Translations under genes and position numbers: made by a program
Source of the DNA: DASSUW01 sp963835525
GTDB lineage: Bacteria; Actinomycetota; Thermoleophilia; Solirubrobacterales; Solirubrobacteraceae
Assembly: GCA_963835525.1 (NCBI GenBank)
Contig: CAWIFM010000008.1
Coordinates: 1,178,001-1,242,000 of the forward strand
Direction of reading: 5' to 3'
DNA: 64,000 bases
The notes under the pieces: model-generated
Databases searched by the model: none
The model's input: only the letters and a program-made list of their open reading frames with translations
Told to the model about the DNA's origin: nothing
In this document: in pieces, positions 8,825 through 16,418 of the stretch
Numbering within the stretch: position 1 is the stretch's first letter
Layout: the number at the start of each line of letters is the position of its first letter

Positions 8825-10010
8825 CGATCGCCGTCTGCTCGGACAGGAATTCCACCGGGGAGACCAGAGCGCCCGCCACCCGCGCGAACTGATCCATCGA
8901 TTCCTGGTTGCCCTGCACGGCGGCCAGTATCGGCTCGAGCTCCGGGGGCGGGAACCGGAGCGTTGCGAGTTGCGCCGTGAACTCATAGAAGGGAAGCGAG
9001 CGCCGGTCCCGCTCAGTCTGATAGCCGGCCATGGCGACCTCGAACGGGCGATTGCCCGAGAGCGCTTCGTGGAGGGCGGTGGCGCACAGCTCGGCGTCGC
9101 GGAAGGCGTCGCTGATGCCAAGGGCGGTGATGAAGTCCTTCGTGTAGCCGGCGTCGCCCACGAGCGCCCAGCCCGCTCCGAACGGCTTGCGCATGAAGTT
9201 CGCGAGGGACTGGCCGACGAACCGCGTCTCGCGTGTGGCGGCGTGGAACCGGGTGGCAAAGTCGGGCACCAGCTCGAGCGTCGCCAGGAAGTTGCCCTCG
9301 ATGTCCTTCCGGTTGGCTACGAGCTCGGACTGCGGCCAGCCGCCGATCACCACCGTCAGATCGTCGTTCGTGGGCCAGGCTGCGAACCCTCGGTCCGGGC
9401 GAAGGTGGACCTCGTAGCGGCCGTCCATCGGCAGACCGCTCACGTACGTGTAGTAGCTGACCTGGAGCCGTGGCTTCTCGTTGTAGTACTCCGCCCCGAC
9501 GCGGCGCGCGACGAGGGAATGGTGGCCGTCGGCGCCCACGACCACCCGAGCTCGTTCGGTGACGGTCGGTCCGCCCTTCCCGTGCCCCCGAATGCCGATC
9601 ACGCGCCCGTGCTCGACCTCGAGATCCTCGACGGTGAACCCTTCCCGGACTTCGGCGCCCGCCTCCGACGCGGCGTCCACCAGCTGCTTGTCGAGCACAG
9701 TGCGTCGCGGGGAGTAGGCCAGCGGAGCATCGTCGGTGCCAGGCGTGCCCGAGATCGTGAACTCCCCGAAGTCGAACGCATACGTGTCGATGCCCGGGCA
9801 CCCGGTGGCGACCAGTCGGTCCAGCAGGCCCCACTGCTTGAGGGCCGACACGCCCGGGGGGTGGATGAGGTGGGTCGAGATGGTGTCGGAGGGGAAGGTC
9901 GCCCGATCGACGACCAGCACCCTGTAGCCCTCGCGGGCGAGCAGCATCGCGGTCGGCGAGCCGGCGCAGCGTGCGCCCACCACGATCGCGTCGTATCCGC
10001 ACGCGGTCAC
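8787..10010 (-). CDS. FAD-dependent oxidoreductase (group A monooxygenase-like)
   Basis: A 407-residue flavoprotein. The N-terminal dinucleotide fold reads AIVVGARCAGSPTAMLLAREG, a variant glycine pattern seen in a common actinobacterial family. A central VVGADGHHS and a C-terminal GDAGYTKDFITALGISDAF are the second and third FAD signatures. It should hydroxylate or oxidise a small molecule in the cytoplasm using NAD(P)H. The GTG start at 10010 overlaps the stop of the upstream methyltransferase (GTGA), indicating coupled translation of a methyltransferase-oxidase pair. Confidence 0.82.
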   Translation of the reverse strand: MTACGYDAIVVGARCAGSPTAMLLAREGYRVLVVDRATFPSDTISTHLIHPPGVSALKQWGLLDRLVATGCPGIDTYAFDFGEFTISGTPGTDDAPLAYSPRRTVLDKQLVDAASEAGAEVREGFTVEDLEVEHGRVIGIRGHGKGGPTVTERARVVVGADGHHSLVARRVGAEYYNEKPRLQVSYYTYVSGLPMDGRYEVHLRPDRGFAAWPTNDDLTVVIGGWPQSELVANRKDIEGNFLATLELVPDFATRFHAATRETRFVGQSLANFMRKPFGAGWALVGDAGYTKDFITALGISDAFRDAELCATALHEALSGNRPFEVAMAGYQTERDRRSLPFYEFTAQLATLRFPPPELEPILAAVQGNQESMDQFARVAGALVSPVEFLSEQTAIATRRGGTPAGAG

Positions 10011-10747
10011 GTGTGGACCCTCGCGGCACCGACGATCAGCGGTCGCAGCAGCCCCGGCATGCCGCGCCATTCCTCGCGCTCGAGGCGCTCGATGCGCAGC
10101 GCTCGTTCGATCATCCCGAGCGTCTCCTGATTGCAGCGACAGCCGTCGGCGAACGCCTCCCAGGGGCCGGCAAGACGCTCCTGCCAGAGCGACAGGCGAT
10201 CCGAGTCGGCGCGCACGTGCTCGCAGAACAGGAGCCGGCCGTCGGGACGCAGCACCCGCCGGATCTCATGGAGCGCGCCCTCGGGATCGGTCACGGTGCA
10301 GAGGACCATCGTCGAGACGACCGTGTCGATCGAGCCGGTGGCCACCGGAAGCGCCTCGGCACCCGCGCGCAGGACCCTGCCACGGACACCGCTCCGCCGG
10401 AGCCGCGACTCGAGGCGGCGAGCCATCGGCTCGAGCGGCTCGCTGAGGAGGAGCTCGTCGAGGCCATCGGGATAGTGCGCCAGGTTGAGACCGGTCCCGG
10501 CTCCGATCTCGAGCACCGTCCCGCGCGCCCGCGAGAGGAGGCGCCGGCGTCGCTCGTACATCCCGCGACGCTCGCCCAGCGCCAGGAACGGGTCATAGAT
10601 CGCGGCGACGGTCCGCGACCAGCGGCGCGCCGCCGGGTCGGCGCGGTGGGCGTTCTGAGCGTGTTCAGCACTGCGGCGAATTCCATCGCGATCGGGCTCG
10701 CCTGACTTCGCCGTTTGCGGCCAGATCCGATGGCCGGAACCGGCCAA
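10007..10747 (-). CDS. Class I SAM-dependent methyltransferase
   Basis: A protein of up to 246 residues with the SAM motif VLEIGAGTGLNLAHYP and a post-motif EIRRVLRPDGRLLFCEH, typical of Methyltransf_11 enzymes. The family domain seems to begin near WSRTVAAIYDPFLALGERR, about 44 residues in, and no ATG or GTG precedes it closely. The TTG at 10747 is the only standard start seen, so the true start is uncertain. It is coupled by GTGA to the downstream FAD oxidoreductase and divergent from a hydrolase-LuxR gene. The acceptor substrate is unknown. Confidence 0.75.
   Translation of the reverse strand: MAGSGHRIWPQTAKSGEPDRDGIRRSAEHAQNAHRADPAARRWSRTVAAIYDPFLALGERRGMYERRRRLLSRARGTVLEIGAGTGLNLAHYPDGLDELLLSEPLEPMARRLESRLRRSGVRGRVLRAGAEALPVATGSIDTVVSTMVLCTVTDPEGALHEIRRVLRPDGRLLFCEHVRADSDRLSLWQERLAGPWEAFADGCRCNQETLGMIERALRIERLEREEWRGMPGLLRPLIVGAARVHT
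10731..10746. promoter_or_regulatory. 16-base palindrome at divergent promoter
   Basis: TGGCCGGAACCGGCCA is a perfect inverted repeat (7-base arms, 2-base spacer) located 21 bases before the hydrolase-LuxR start and over the presumed 5' end of the methyltransferase. The adjacent LuxR-type gene makes an autoregulatory site plausible. Confidence 0.4.
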
Positions 10748-10767
10748 CCGGTAGATAGGCTCAACCC

Positions 10768-11829
10768 ATGTCGAGCCACGAGCAACTGGTTCGATTCGCG
10801 GAGCTCGACGGTCGTCGGGTCGCCTGGGCCGCTGTCGGCGAAGGTCCGCCGATGGTGATGGGCGGGTGGTGGATGAGCCACCTCGAGCTCGATTGGCGCA
10901 ACCGGAGATTTCGCGACTTCATCACGGCGCTTGCGCGCTACCGGACCGTCGTTCGCTACGACCGTCCAGGCACCGGGCTCTCAGATCGAGACGGCGCGCC
11001 CCCGATGAGCCTGGACGCCGAGGTCGAGGTCCTTGCGGGCGTTGTCGGCGCCGTAGGCGCCGAGTCGGTCGTCGTGTTCGCCGGCTCGGCGGGCGGGCCG
11101 ATCGCTGCGCGGTACGCGGCCGAGCATCCGCGCCAGGTCGAACGTCTCGTCCTGTATGGCTCCTATTTGAACGGCGCCAGGATCGCGGATCCCTCCGCGC
11201 GGGAGATGCTGCTCAACCTGATCCGCAGGCACTGGGGACTCGGCTCCCGCGTCTTGGCCGACGTGTTCATCCCCGGTGCGACGGCCGCAGAGCGCGACGA
11301 GTTCGTCACCTTTCAGCGCGACGCGGCGCCGGCTGACCTCGCGGCGCGGCTGCTGGAGGCGACCTACGCCTTCAACGTCGAGGACTCCGCCGCCGAGATC
11401 CGATCGCCAACGGCGGTTCTGCACCGAAAGCACGACCGAGCGATCCCGTTCGAGCTTGGTCGTCAGCTCGCCGCCCGCATCCCAGGCGCAGCGTTCATCG
11501 CCTTCGAAGGCGCCGATCACCTCCCCTGGTATGGAGACGCTGCCGCCGTGGCGCGAGCGGCGCTCGAATTTGCAGGCGTCGACCGGCCCAGGGTCGAGCT
11601 CGCGGCACCGGCCGACGCCTCGCGGGCTGCGGCTGACACCGACCTCTCCGCGCGCGAGCTGGAGGTCCTGCGCCTGGTGGCAGAGGGCCTCAGCGACGCC
11701 GAGATCGCCGAGCGGCTGGTGCTGAGCCCGCACACGGTGCATCGGCATGTCGCCAACATCCGGACCAAGTTGGGGCTCGCATCGCGCGCGGCGGCGGCTG
11801 CACATGCGGCGCGCCTCGGCCTGGTCTGA
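10768..11829 (+). CDS. Alpha/beta hydrolase fused to a C-terminal LuxR-type HTH
   Basis: A 353-residue two-domain protein. Residues about 1-270 are an alpha/beta hydrolase: YDRPGTGLSDRD after strand 4, nucleophile elbow FAGSAGG, acid in HRKHDRAIP and histidine in GADHLPW. Residues about 290-353 are a LuxR/GerE helix-turn-helix: LSARELEVLRLVAEGLSDAE followed by SPHTVHRHVANIRTKLG. A hydrolase fold used as a ligand or stress sensor coupled to DNA binding is the likely reading; catalytic activity may be retained because the triad is visible. Divergent from a methyltransferase-oxidase operon that it may control. Confidence 0.85.
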   Translation: MSSHEQLVRFAELDGRRVAWAAVGEGPPMVMGGWWMSHLELDWRNRRFRDFITALARYRTVVRYDRPGTGLSDRDGAPPMSLDAEVEVLAGVVGAVGAESVVVFAGSAGGPIAARYAAEHPRQVERLVLYGSYLNGARIADPSAREMLLNLIRRHWGLGSRVLADVFIPGATAAERDEFVTFQRDAAPADLAARLLEATYAFNVEDSAAEIRSPTAVLHRKHDRAIPFELGRQLAARIPGAAFIAFEGADHLPWYGDAAAVARAALEFAGVDRPRVELAAPADASRAAADTDLSARELEVLRLVAEGLSDAEIAERLVLSPHTVHRHVANIRTKLGLASRAAAAAHAARLGLV

Positions 11830-11831
11830 TG

Positions 11832-12668
11832 TCAGCCCGCGCGCCCCTCGTACGCGTGCCAGACAACCTCATACAGAGCGTGCGCCTCCAGGAACGGCTC
11901 AAGGTCTTCAACGCCAGGGTCGCCGTAGGCGGCGAGCAGCTCGTCCGCGTACGTCGCGCTCTGCCCGCGTGCCCTGGCGCTCGTCACGACTCCCGCGATG
12001 TCCCACGCGACGGGGCCGGCGCATACGTCCTCGAGATCGTTCCAGACCAGCCCGGTCTCGGTGCGCAGCAGATTCGACATCGAGGCGTCGCCATGAAGCG
12101 CCTGAGCGGGCAGTGAGCTCTCGAAGACCGCGGGGGTCAGTGCTTCCAGCTTGGAACGAAGCCTGTCGATGTCCTGTCGCGTCAGCACGGCCGATGGACG
12201 TAGCTGGACCAGCAGGCGCTCGAGCCAGTCGCGCGTTTCGCTGAGCGGTGCCAGGTCACCCGGGAAGCCGGCGAGCGCAGCGTGCAGTCGCCGCAGCGAA
12301 AGGCCGAGCTCTCGCGGCTCCGGCGGCGGGGCCTGCGCGTCGTGTGGGACGAACTGCCACAGCGTCATCCACAGTCCGTCTCGCTCGTGCGGACCCGGCG
12401 GCAGCATGTCGCTGGGCGGAACCACCAGGTCACTCCGCTCGGCCACGAAGGCCGCGACGGCCACCTCGCGTGCCAGCCATTGCTCGACGTCATCGTGCAA
12501 GACCGCCGTCCCGGTCATCACGCGCGCGACAACCGGTGCCGGCTTCAGGTGCACCAGCACGTTGCTCCCCGCGGCAATCCGCACCGCCTCGTCACAGGCC
12601 ACGCCGTGCTCACGCGCCACGGCCTGCGCGGCCGCGAGCGAGGAGGCTTCGCCGGTCTTATCGTCCAT
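11832..12668 (-). CDS. Aminoglycoside phosphotransferase (APH)-family kinase
   Basis: A 278-residue protein kinase-like fold. The catalytic loop is LPAQALHGDASMSNLL (HGD-x4-N) and the metal-binding segment is LVWNDLEDVCAGPVAWDIAG. It phosphorylates a hydroxyl group of a small molecule; antibiotic resistance cannot be inferred from the fold. ATG at 12668 is used; a GTG one codon upstream is possible. It overlaps the upstream methyltransferase by 11 bases, so the two are probably one operon. Confidence 0.8.
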   Translation of the reverse strand: MDDKTGEASSLAAAQAVAREHGVACDEAVRIAAGSNVLVHLKPAPVVARVMTGTAVLHDDVEQWLAREVAVAAFVAERSDLVVPPSDMLPPGPHERDGLWMTLWQFVPHDAQAPPPEPRELGLSLRRLHAALAGFPGDLAPLSETRDWLERLLVQLRPSAVLTRQDIDRLRSKLEALTPAVFESSLPAQALHGDASMSNLLRTETGLVWNDLEDVCAGPVAWDIAGVVTSARARGQSATYADELLAAYGDPGVEDLEPFLEAHALYEVVWHAYEGRAG

Positions 12669-13470
12669 CACAGGACGCGGCGGTTATCAACCAGGAGCGC
12701 GAATCGAGGACCACGCCGCGGTCGTCGCTGTGGTGCGCCGCGAGCATCGCGCGCAGGCGCTCGACGGTTCGGGTCGCCTCGCCCGCGCTCAGGGTCGCGA
12801 GGGCTGCCGTCGTGTCCTGGAACCCGCGGACGAGCGCGACCGTGGCGTCGAGATCGTGCCCGTAGAAGACCGGCTCGCGCACGTCCTCGAAGTGGATGTC
12901 GCGGAAGCCGGCGCCCTCGAGCAGGCGCGTGGTCTCGGCGGGATCGCCGAGCGAGAACGGGTCGCCGCCCGGCGGCGACGGCTGCCGCGCGTCGCGCAGC
13001 GCGGCGTCGATCTCCACCGCCCATTCGTTGTCCTCGCGTCGCTGCCAGACGAGCAGCACCAGGCGCGCCTCGGGACGAAGGGCAGCGGCGAGATTGGCGA
13101 ACGCGGCAGCCGGATCGGAGAAGAACATCGTCCCGAAGCGGCTGATCGCCACGTCGAAGCCGGCCGGGTCGAAGCGATGCACCTGCGCGTCGCCGAGCTC
13201 GTACCGGACGTTGTCGAGCCGTTCGGCCGCCGTCAGCTGACGCGCGCGTTCGAGCATCCGCTCGGACACGTCGATGCCGACCACGCGGCCCGGCGCCGCG
13301 GCGCGCGCTGCGTCGCGAGTCGTCAGGCCGGTTCCGCAGCCGACGTCCAGGACCGAGTCACCGGAGCTGATCCGGTATGCGGCGCGAAGATGCTCGTGGT
13401 GGGCGCGCAGCTCGGCGTCGTAGAAGTCCAGGCTGGTCGCCGAGGCCACGGCGCAATAGTGTCGCGTCAT
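12658..13470 (-). CDS. SAM-dependent methyltransferase
   Basis: A 270-residue class I methyltransferase with SAM motif VLDVGCGTGLTTRDAARAAA and motif-II region GFDVAISRFGTMFFSDPAAA, closest in style to UbiE/Methyltransf_25 enzymes. The start MTRHYCAVAS at 13470 is preferred over a longer reading to 13512, which would cover the divergent SnoaL gene. Its 3' end overlaps the APH kinase. A methyl acceptor cannot be inferred. Confidence 0.8.
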   Translation of the reverse strand: MTRHYCAVASATSLDFYDAELRAHHEHLRAAYRISSGDSVLDVGCGTGLTTRDAARAAAPGRVVGIDVSERMLERARQLTAAERLDNVRYELGDAQVHRFDPAGFDVAISRFGTMFFSDPAAAFANLAAALRPEARLVLLVWQRREDNEWAVEIDAALRDARQPSPPGGDPFSLGDPAETTRLLEGAGFRDIHFEDVREPVFYGHDLDATVALVRGFQDTTAALATLSAGEATRTVERLRAMLAAHHSDDRGVVLDSRSWLITAASCDGR

Positions 13471-13496
13471 CGCAGTGTTCGTCGTAAGGAGGGTCG

Positions 13497-13928
13497 ATGT
13501 CTGCACAGGCAACCGAGCTTCGACGGGCCACCGATCTCATAGATGCCTTCAATCAGGCGGACTGGGACCGGCTCCGGGGACTCCTTGCTCCCGGCGTCCG
13601 CTACAGCGAAACGGGAACGGGACGGCGGGTGGAGGGCGCCGACGCCTACCTGCAGCTTTGCCAGGGCTGGAAGGAGGCGTTCCCCGATGTGGCGGGGACG
13701 GTGACGAACGTGGCCGGCGGCGAGGACGTCGCCGTGCTGGAGATCCGCTGGGAGGGGACGCACACGGGTCCGCTCGAGACACCTGCGGGCACCGTGCCGG
13801 CGTCGGGCAACCGGCTCTCGGTCGACGCGTCGTTCTGGACGCGCGATGAGGGTGACGCCATCGAAGAGATCCACCATCACCTCGACGTCCTGGCCCTGCT
13901 GCAGCAGATCGGCGCACTCCCCGGCTAG
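13497..13928 (+). CDS. SnoaL-like / NTF2-fold protein
   Basis: A 143-residue protein with the NTF2-like pattern: an N-terminal helix ATDLIDAFNQADWDRLRGLL, then ETGTGRRVEGADAYL, GWKEAFPD and a beta-rich half ending in EIHHHLDVLALLQQIG. SnoaL-family proteins act as cyclases, isomerases or binding proteins on small molecules. It has an excellent ribosome site (AAGGAGGG, seven bases before the ATG) and its stop abuts the start of the following VOC gene. Specific function is unknown. Confidence 0.82.
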   Translation: MSAQATELRRATDLIDAFNQADWDRLRGLLAPGVRYSETGTGRRVEGADAYLQLCQGWKEAFPDVAGTVTNVAGGEDVAVLEIRWEGTHTGPLETPAGTVPASGNRLSVDASFWTRDEGDAIEEIHHHLDVLALLQQIGALPG

Positions 13929-14306
13929 ATGCACATCGAGCACGTCGCGCTGATCGTCGATGACTACGACGAGGCCATCCGATTCTTCGTGGACGCTCTC
14001 GGCTTCGAGCTCGTGGAGGACTCGCCGTCACTGACCAATGAGGGTCGTCCGAAGCGCTGGGTGGTCGTGCGGCCGCCCGGAGCGACGACCGGGATCCTGC
14101 TCGCGCAGCAGTCGCGCGGCGCCGGCGAGCAGTTCGCAGGCCGCGTGGGGCTGTTCCTGCGCGTCGACGATTTCCAGTCGTCCTACGACCGGATGCGCGA
14201 GGCCGGCGTCGAGTTCGACGGCGAGCCGCGCCACGAGCCGTACGGGACGGTCGCCGTGTTCCTCGACGTCGCGGGGAACCGGTGGGACCTCCTAGGACCG
14301 CCGTAG
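13929..14306 (+). CDS. VOC-family (glyoxalase/bleomycin-resistance) protein
   Basis: A 125-residue vicinal-oxygen-chelate protein: HIEHVALIVDDYDEAIRFF at the N-terminus, and a closing YGTVAVFLDVAGNRWDLLGP. Two beta-alpha-beta-beta-beta modules and metal-ligand positions (H near the start, E and D later) fit a lyase or a binding protein. The ATG directly follows the TAG of the SnoaL gene, so they are co-translated. A hairpin at 14307-14327 starts right after its stop codon. Confidence 0.82.
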   Translation: MHIEHVALIVDDYDEAIRFFVDALGFELVEDSPSLTNEGRPKRWVVVRPPGATTGILLAQQSRGAGEQFAGRVGLFLRVDDFQSSYDRMREAGVEFDGEPRHEPYGTVAVFLDVAGNRWDLLGPP

Positions 14307-14327
14307 ATCCCAGAATCCTGGGATTTT
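14307..14327 (+). promoter_or_regulatory. Inverted repeat with T-run: terminator-like hairpin and candidate operator
   Basis: ATCCCAG and CTGGGAT are perfect 7-base arms around the loop AATC, followed by TTT. This could end the SnoaL-VOC transcript. The same 18 bases (14307-14324) match a second site at 16364-16381 at 14 of 18 positions. Both sit 36-37 bases before a start codon, so an operator role is equally possible. Confidence 0.5.
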
Positions 14328-14360
14328 CAGGCCGCACCCCGATCGTGACAATCGCGCCCC

Positions 14361-15392
14361 ATGCGACTTCGCATCCTGCTCCTCGCAATGCTCATCGGCG
14401 CCGTGCTGCCGACGGCCGCGGACGCCCGTCCGAGAGTCGTCGTGGACGCGGACATGAGCTTCGACGACGCCGCGACTCTCGCCTACCTGGCGCAAGCCGA
14501 CCGACGCCACATCATCGACCTCGACGCCGTGACCGTCTCGCTGTCGGGGGCCGGCTACACGGGCCGGGGCCTGAGCCACGCGCGTTGCCTGCTGCGCAAG
14601 CACGGCCTGCGCGGCGTCCCCGTCTCCGACGGCGATGCGCTCGGCGCCAACCCGCTCCCCGAGGCGATCCGCAGCTACGTGGATCGGGTGGTCCACAACG
14701 CGGCCGCGCTCGGCTCGGCCGCCTGCCCCGACGTGCCCACGGTGGGCCGCGCGGCCCGGATCCTGACCGCACGGCGAGGCCGGTTCACGCTCATCGCCCT
14801 GGGTCCGCTGACCAACGTCGCGCAGGCGCTCGCGCGCGACCCCTCGCTCGCACGGCGCATCGAGCGCATCTACATCATGGGCGGCGGCACCACGCACGGG
14901 AACCTCTGCTGCGGCGCCGGCGACGGCACCGATCACGGGCAGGAGTTCAACTTCTGGGCCGATCCGGCCGCTGCCCAGAGGGTCTTCTCCGCCCTGTCGG
15001 GCAGGATCCACCTGACCGCGCTCAACGCCACGGACTTCGTGCCGATCACGTTCGACTTCTTCGATCGGCTCAGGGCGGAGAACACGACCGTGGCCACCGC
15101 GACCGTGGTCACGATCCTCTCCGACCCCGACGTGCAGGAGTACATGCGCCAGGGCCTCATGTACTGGTGGGACCCGCTCGACGCGGCCGCGGCGATCACC
15201 GGCCGCTTCGTGACCTACGAACGCACCCGGCTCAGCGTCGTGCAGAGCGGGCTGGAGGCCGGCCGAACGGTCGTCGACCCGTCGGGCGCCCGGGTCCAGC
15301 TGGGCGTCGCCGCTGACGCCCGGGCGTTCGAGAACCACTTCCTGGCCATGCTTCGCTCACGCGGTGCCGACCTGATGGCGATCCAGGAATAG
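14361..15392 (+). CDS. Secreted inosine-uridine preferring nucleoside hydrolase family protein
   Basis: A 343-residue protein with a signal peptide (hydrophobic ILLLAMLIGAVLPTAADA, cleavage likely after ADA). The nucleoside hydrolase aspartate cluster follows at once as VVVDADMSFDDAATL. Other IUNH blocks are LIALGPLTNVAQAL, IYIMGGG and EFNFWADPAAA. It should cleave ribonucleosides or related N-glycosides outside the cytoplasm with a bound Ca ion. Convergent overlap of 36 bases with a LuxR gene. The first Asp cluster has S rather than the usual P/G context, so substrate preference may be unusual. Confidence 0.85.
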   Translation: MRLRILLLAMLIGAVLPTAADARPRVVVDADMSFDDAATLAYLAQADRRHIIDLDAVTVSLSGAGYTGRGLSHARCLLRKHGLRGVPVSDGDALGANPLPEAIRSYVDRVVHNAAALGSAACPDVPTVGRAARILTARRGRFTLIALGPLTNVAQALARDPSLARRIERIYIMGGGTTHGNLCCGAGDGTDHGQEFNFWADPAAAQRVFSALSGRIHLTALNATDFVPITFDFFDRLRAENTTVATATVVTILSDPDVQEYMRQGLMYWWDPLDAAAAITGRFVTYERTRLSVVQSGLEAGRTVVDPSGARVQLGVAADARAFENHFLAMLRSRGADLMAIQE

Positions 15393-16307
15393 CCTGGCGA
15401 CGAGCTCTCCTCGGCTCGACACGGCGAGCTTCTCGAAGATGGCTTTGAGGTGGTCCTGGACCGTGTAGGCCGAGAGGTGGAGCCGGGCTGCGATCGCCGC
15501 GGTGGGCAGGCCCTGCGCGACGAGCTTCGTCACGGACCGCTCGCGCGCGGTGAGGCCGTAGGCGTGCGCGAGGATCTCGGCGAGCTCGGGAGCTCGCGCC
15601 GGCTCCAGCGTGACCGCGGTGCGCGCCCGGGTCCCGTTGCGGACCACTGATCCGGACACCAGCACCCAGCGACCGGACGCCGCCCGCACCCGCGCGCTCG
15701 CCGGGCTGTCGTCGTGCCCGGAGGCGATGGCGCGCGCCCGTTCCGCCACCGCCGTCACCACGAACGGAAGCCGCCGTCCGTGGTCGGGCAGGTCGTTGAG
15801 CCACGCGGCCGCGCCGGCGTTGGCCATGTCGACGCCATCGTCGTCATCCAGGAGTAGCAGGCCGGGATCGCGGTCGTCCGCGTCCGCGGCGAGGGATCGC
15901 TCGAGCGTCGCGCGCTGCACCTCGGGATGGCTGTCGGAGAGCGACGCGAGCAGGTCCACGTCGCGCGTCGTGAAGGCGGGCGCGCCGGGCTCGCGACGCA
16001 TCAGGATCGCGCCCCACATGCCTGTGTCGCCGACGCACACGGCCCGGAGCTCGCCGCTGAAGCGAGCGGCCCGCCGGCCGGAGGCGGCAAGCTGCCTGAA
16101 CCTCTCGACGTCGGCGTTCTCGAGCTCGAACTCGTCGCTCCATGTGTCGACGGGTACACCTGTCGTCGGGTCGAACGCCACGACGGCCACCGCGTCGAAC
16201 GGCACGGCACGCCGGAGCACGCGCATCACGGCACGAGCGAACTCCTGGAAGTCGAGACCGCTGTGTGCGAGACGGAGGATCTCGCCGCGAACTGCGTCAG
16301 GCGCCAT
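15357..16307 (-). CDS. LuxR-family transcriptional regulator with GAF/PAS-like sensor
   Basis: A 316-residue regulator. The N-terminal 130 residues resemble a GAF sensor (VPFDAVAVVAFDPTTGVPV). A middle PAS-like segment is followed by a C-terminal GerE HTH: LTARERSVTKLVAQGLPTAA and then HLSAYTVQDHLKAIFEKL. ATG at 16307 is used; a TTG two codons upstream is possible. It lies between the nucleoside hydrolase and the FAD monooxygenase, whose upstream regions share a similar 18-base element, so it is the obvious candidate regulator of both. Confidence 0.82.
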   Translation of the reverse strand: MAPDAVRGEILRLAHSGLDFQEFARAVMRVLRRAVPFDAVAVVAFDPTTGVPVDTWSDEFELENADVERFRQLAASGRRAARFSGELRAVCVGDTGMWGAILMRREPGAPAFTTRDVDLLASLSDSHPEVQRATLERSLAADADDRDPGLLLLDDDDGVDMANAGAAAWLNDLPDHGRRLPFVVTAVAERARAIASGHDDSPASARVRAASGRWVLVSGSVVRNGTRARTAVTLEPARAPELAEILAHAYGLTARERSVTKLVAQGLPTAAIAARLHLSAYTVQDHLKAIFEKLAVSSRGELVARLFLDRHQVGTA

Positions 16308-16363
16308 CTCCAATCAAAGAGCGCGCGAGCCGCCGGCTCATTCCGTGGCGCTGTCAGACAAAC

Positions 16364-16381
16364 AACCCAGATTCTCGGGAT
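16364..16381 (+). promoter_or_regulatory. Candidate operator, second copy of the 14307 element
   Basis: AACCCAGATTCTCGGGAT matches ATCCCAGAATCCTGGGAT at 14 of 18 positions and keeps the CCCAG/GGGAT half-sites. It lies 37 bases before the ATG at 16419; the first copy lies 36 bases before the ATG at 14361. The LuxR regulator is encoded on the opposite strand 57 bases away. Confidence 0.5.
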
Positions 16382-16418
16382 GGACTGCCGCACAGCGTCG
16401 GCGCACGCTGTCGCGACG

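Noticed and set aside
11832..12668. Antibiotic-resistance kinase
   Set aside because: Only the APH fold is visible; such kinases phosphorylate many metabolites, and no resistance context is present.
16380..16418. Upstream ATG extending the FAD monooxygenase by 13 codons
   Set aside because: It lies in the shared 18-base element, and the flavin domain starts right after the ATG at 16419.
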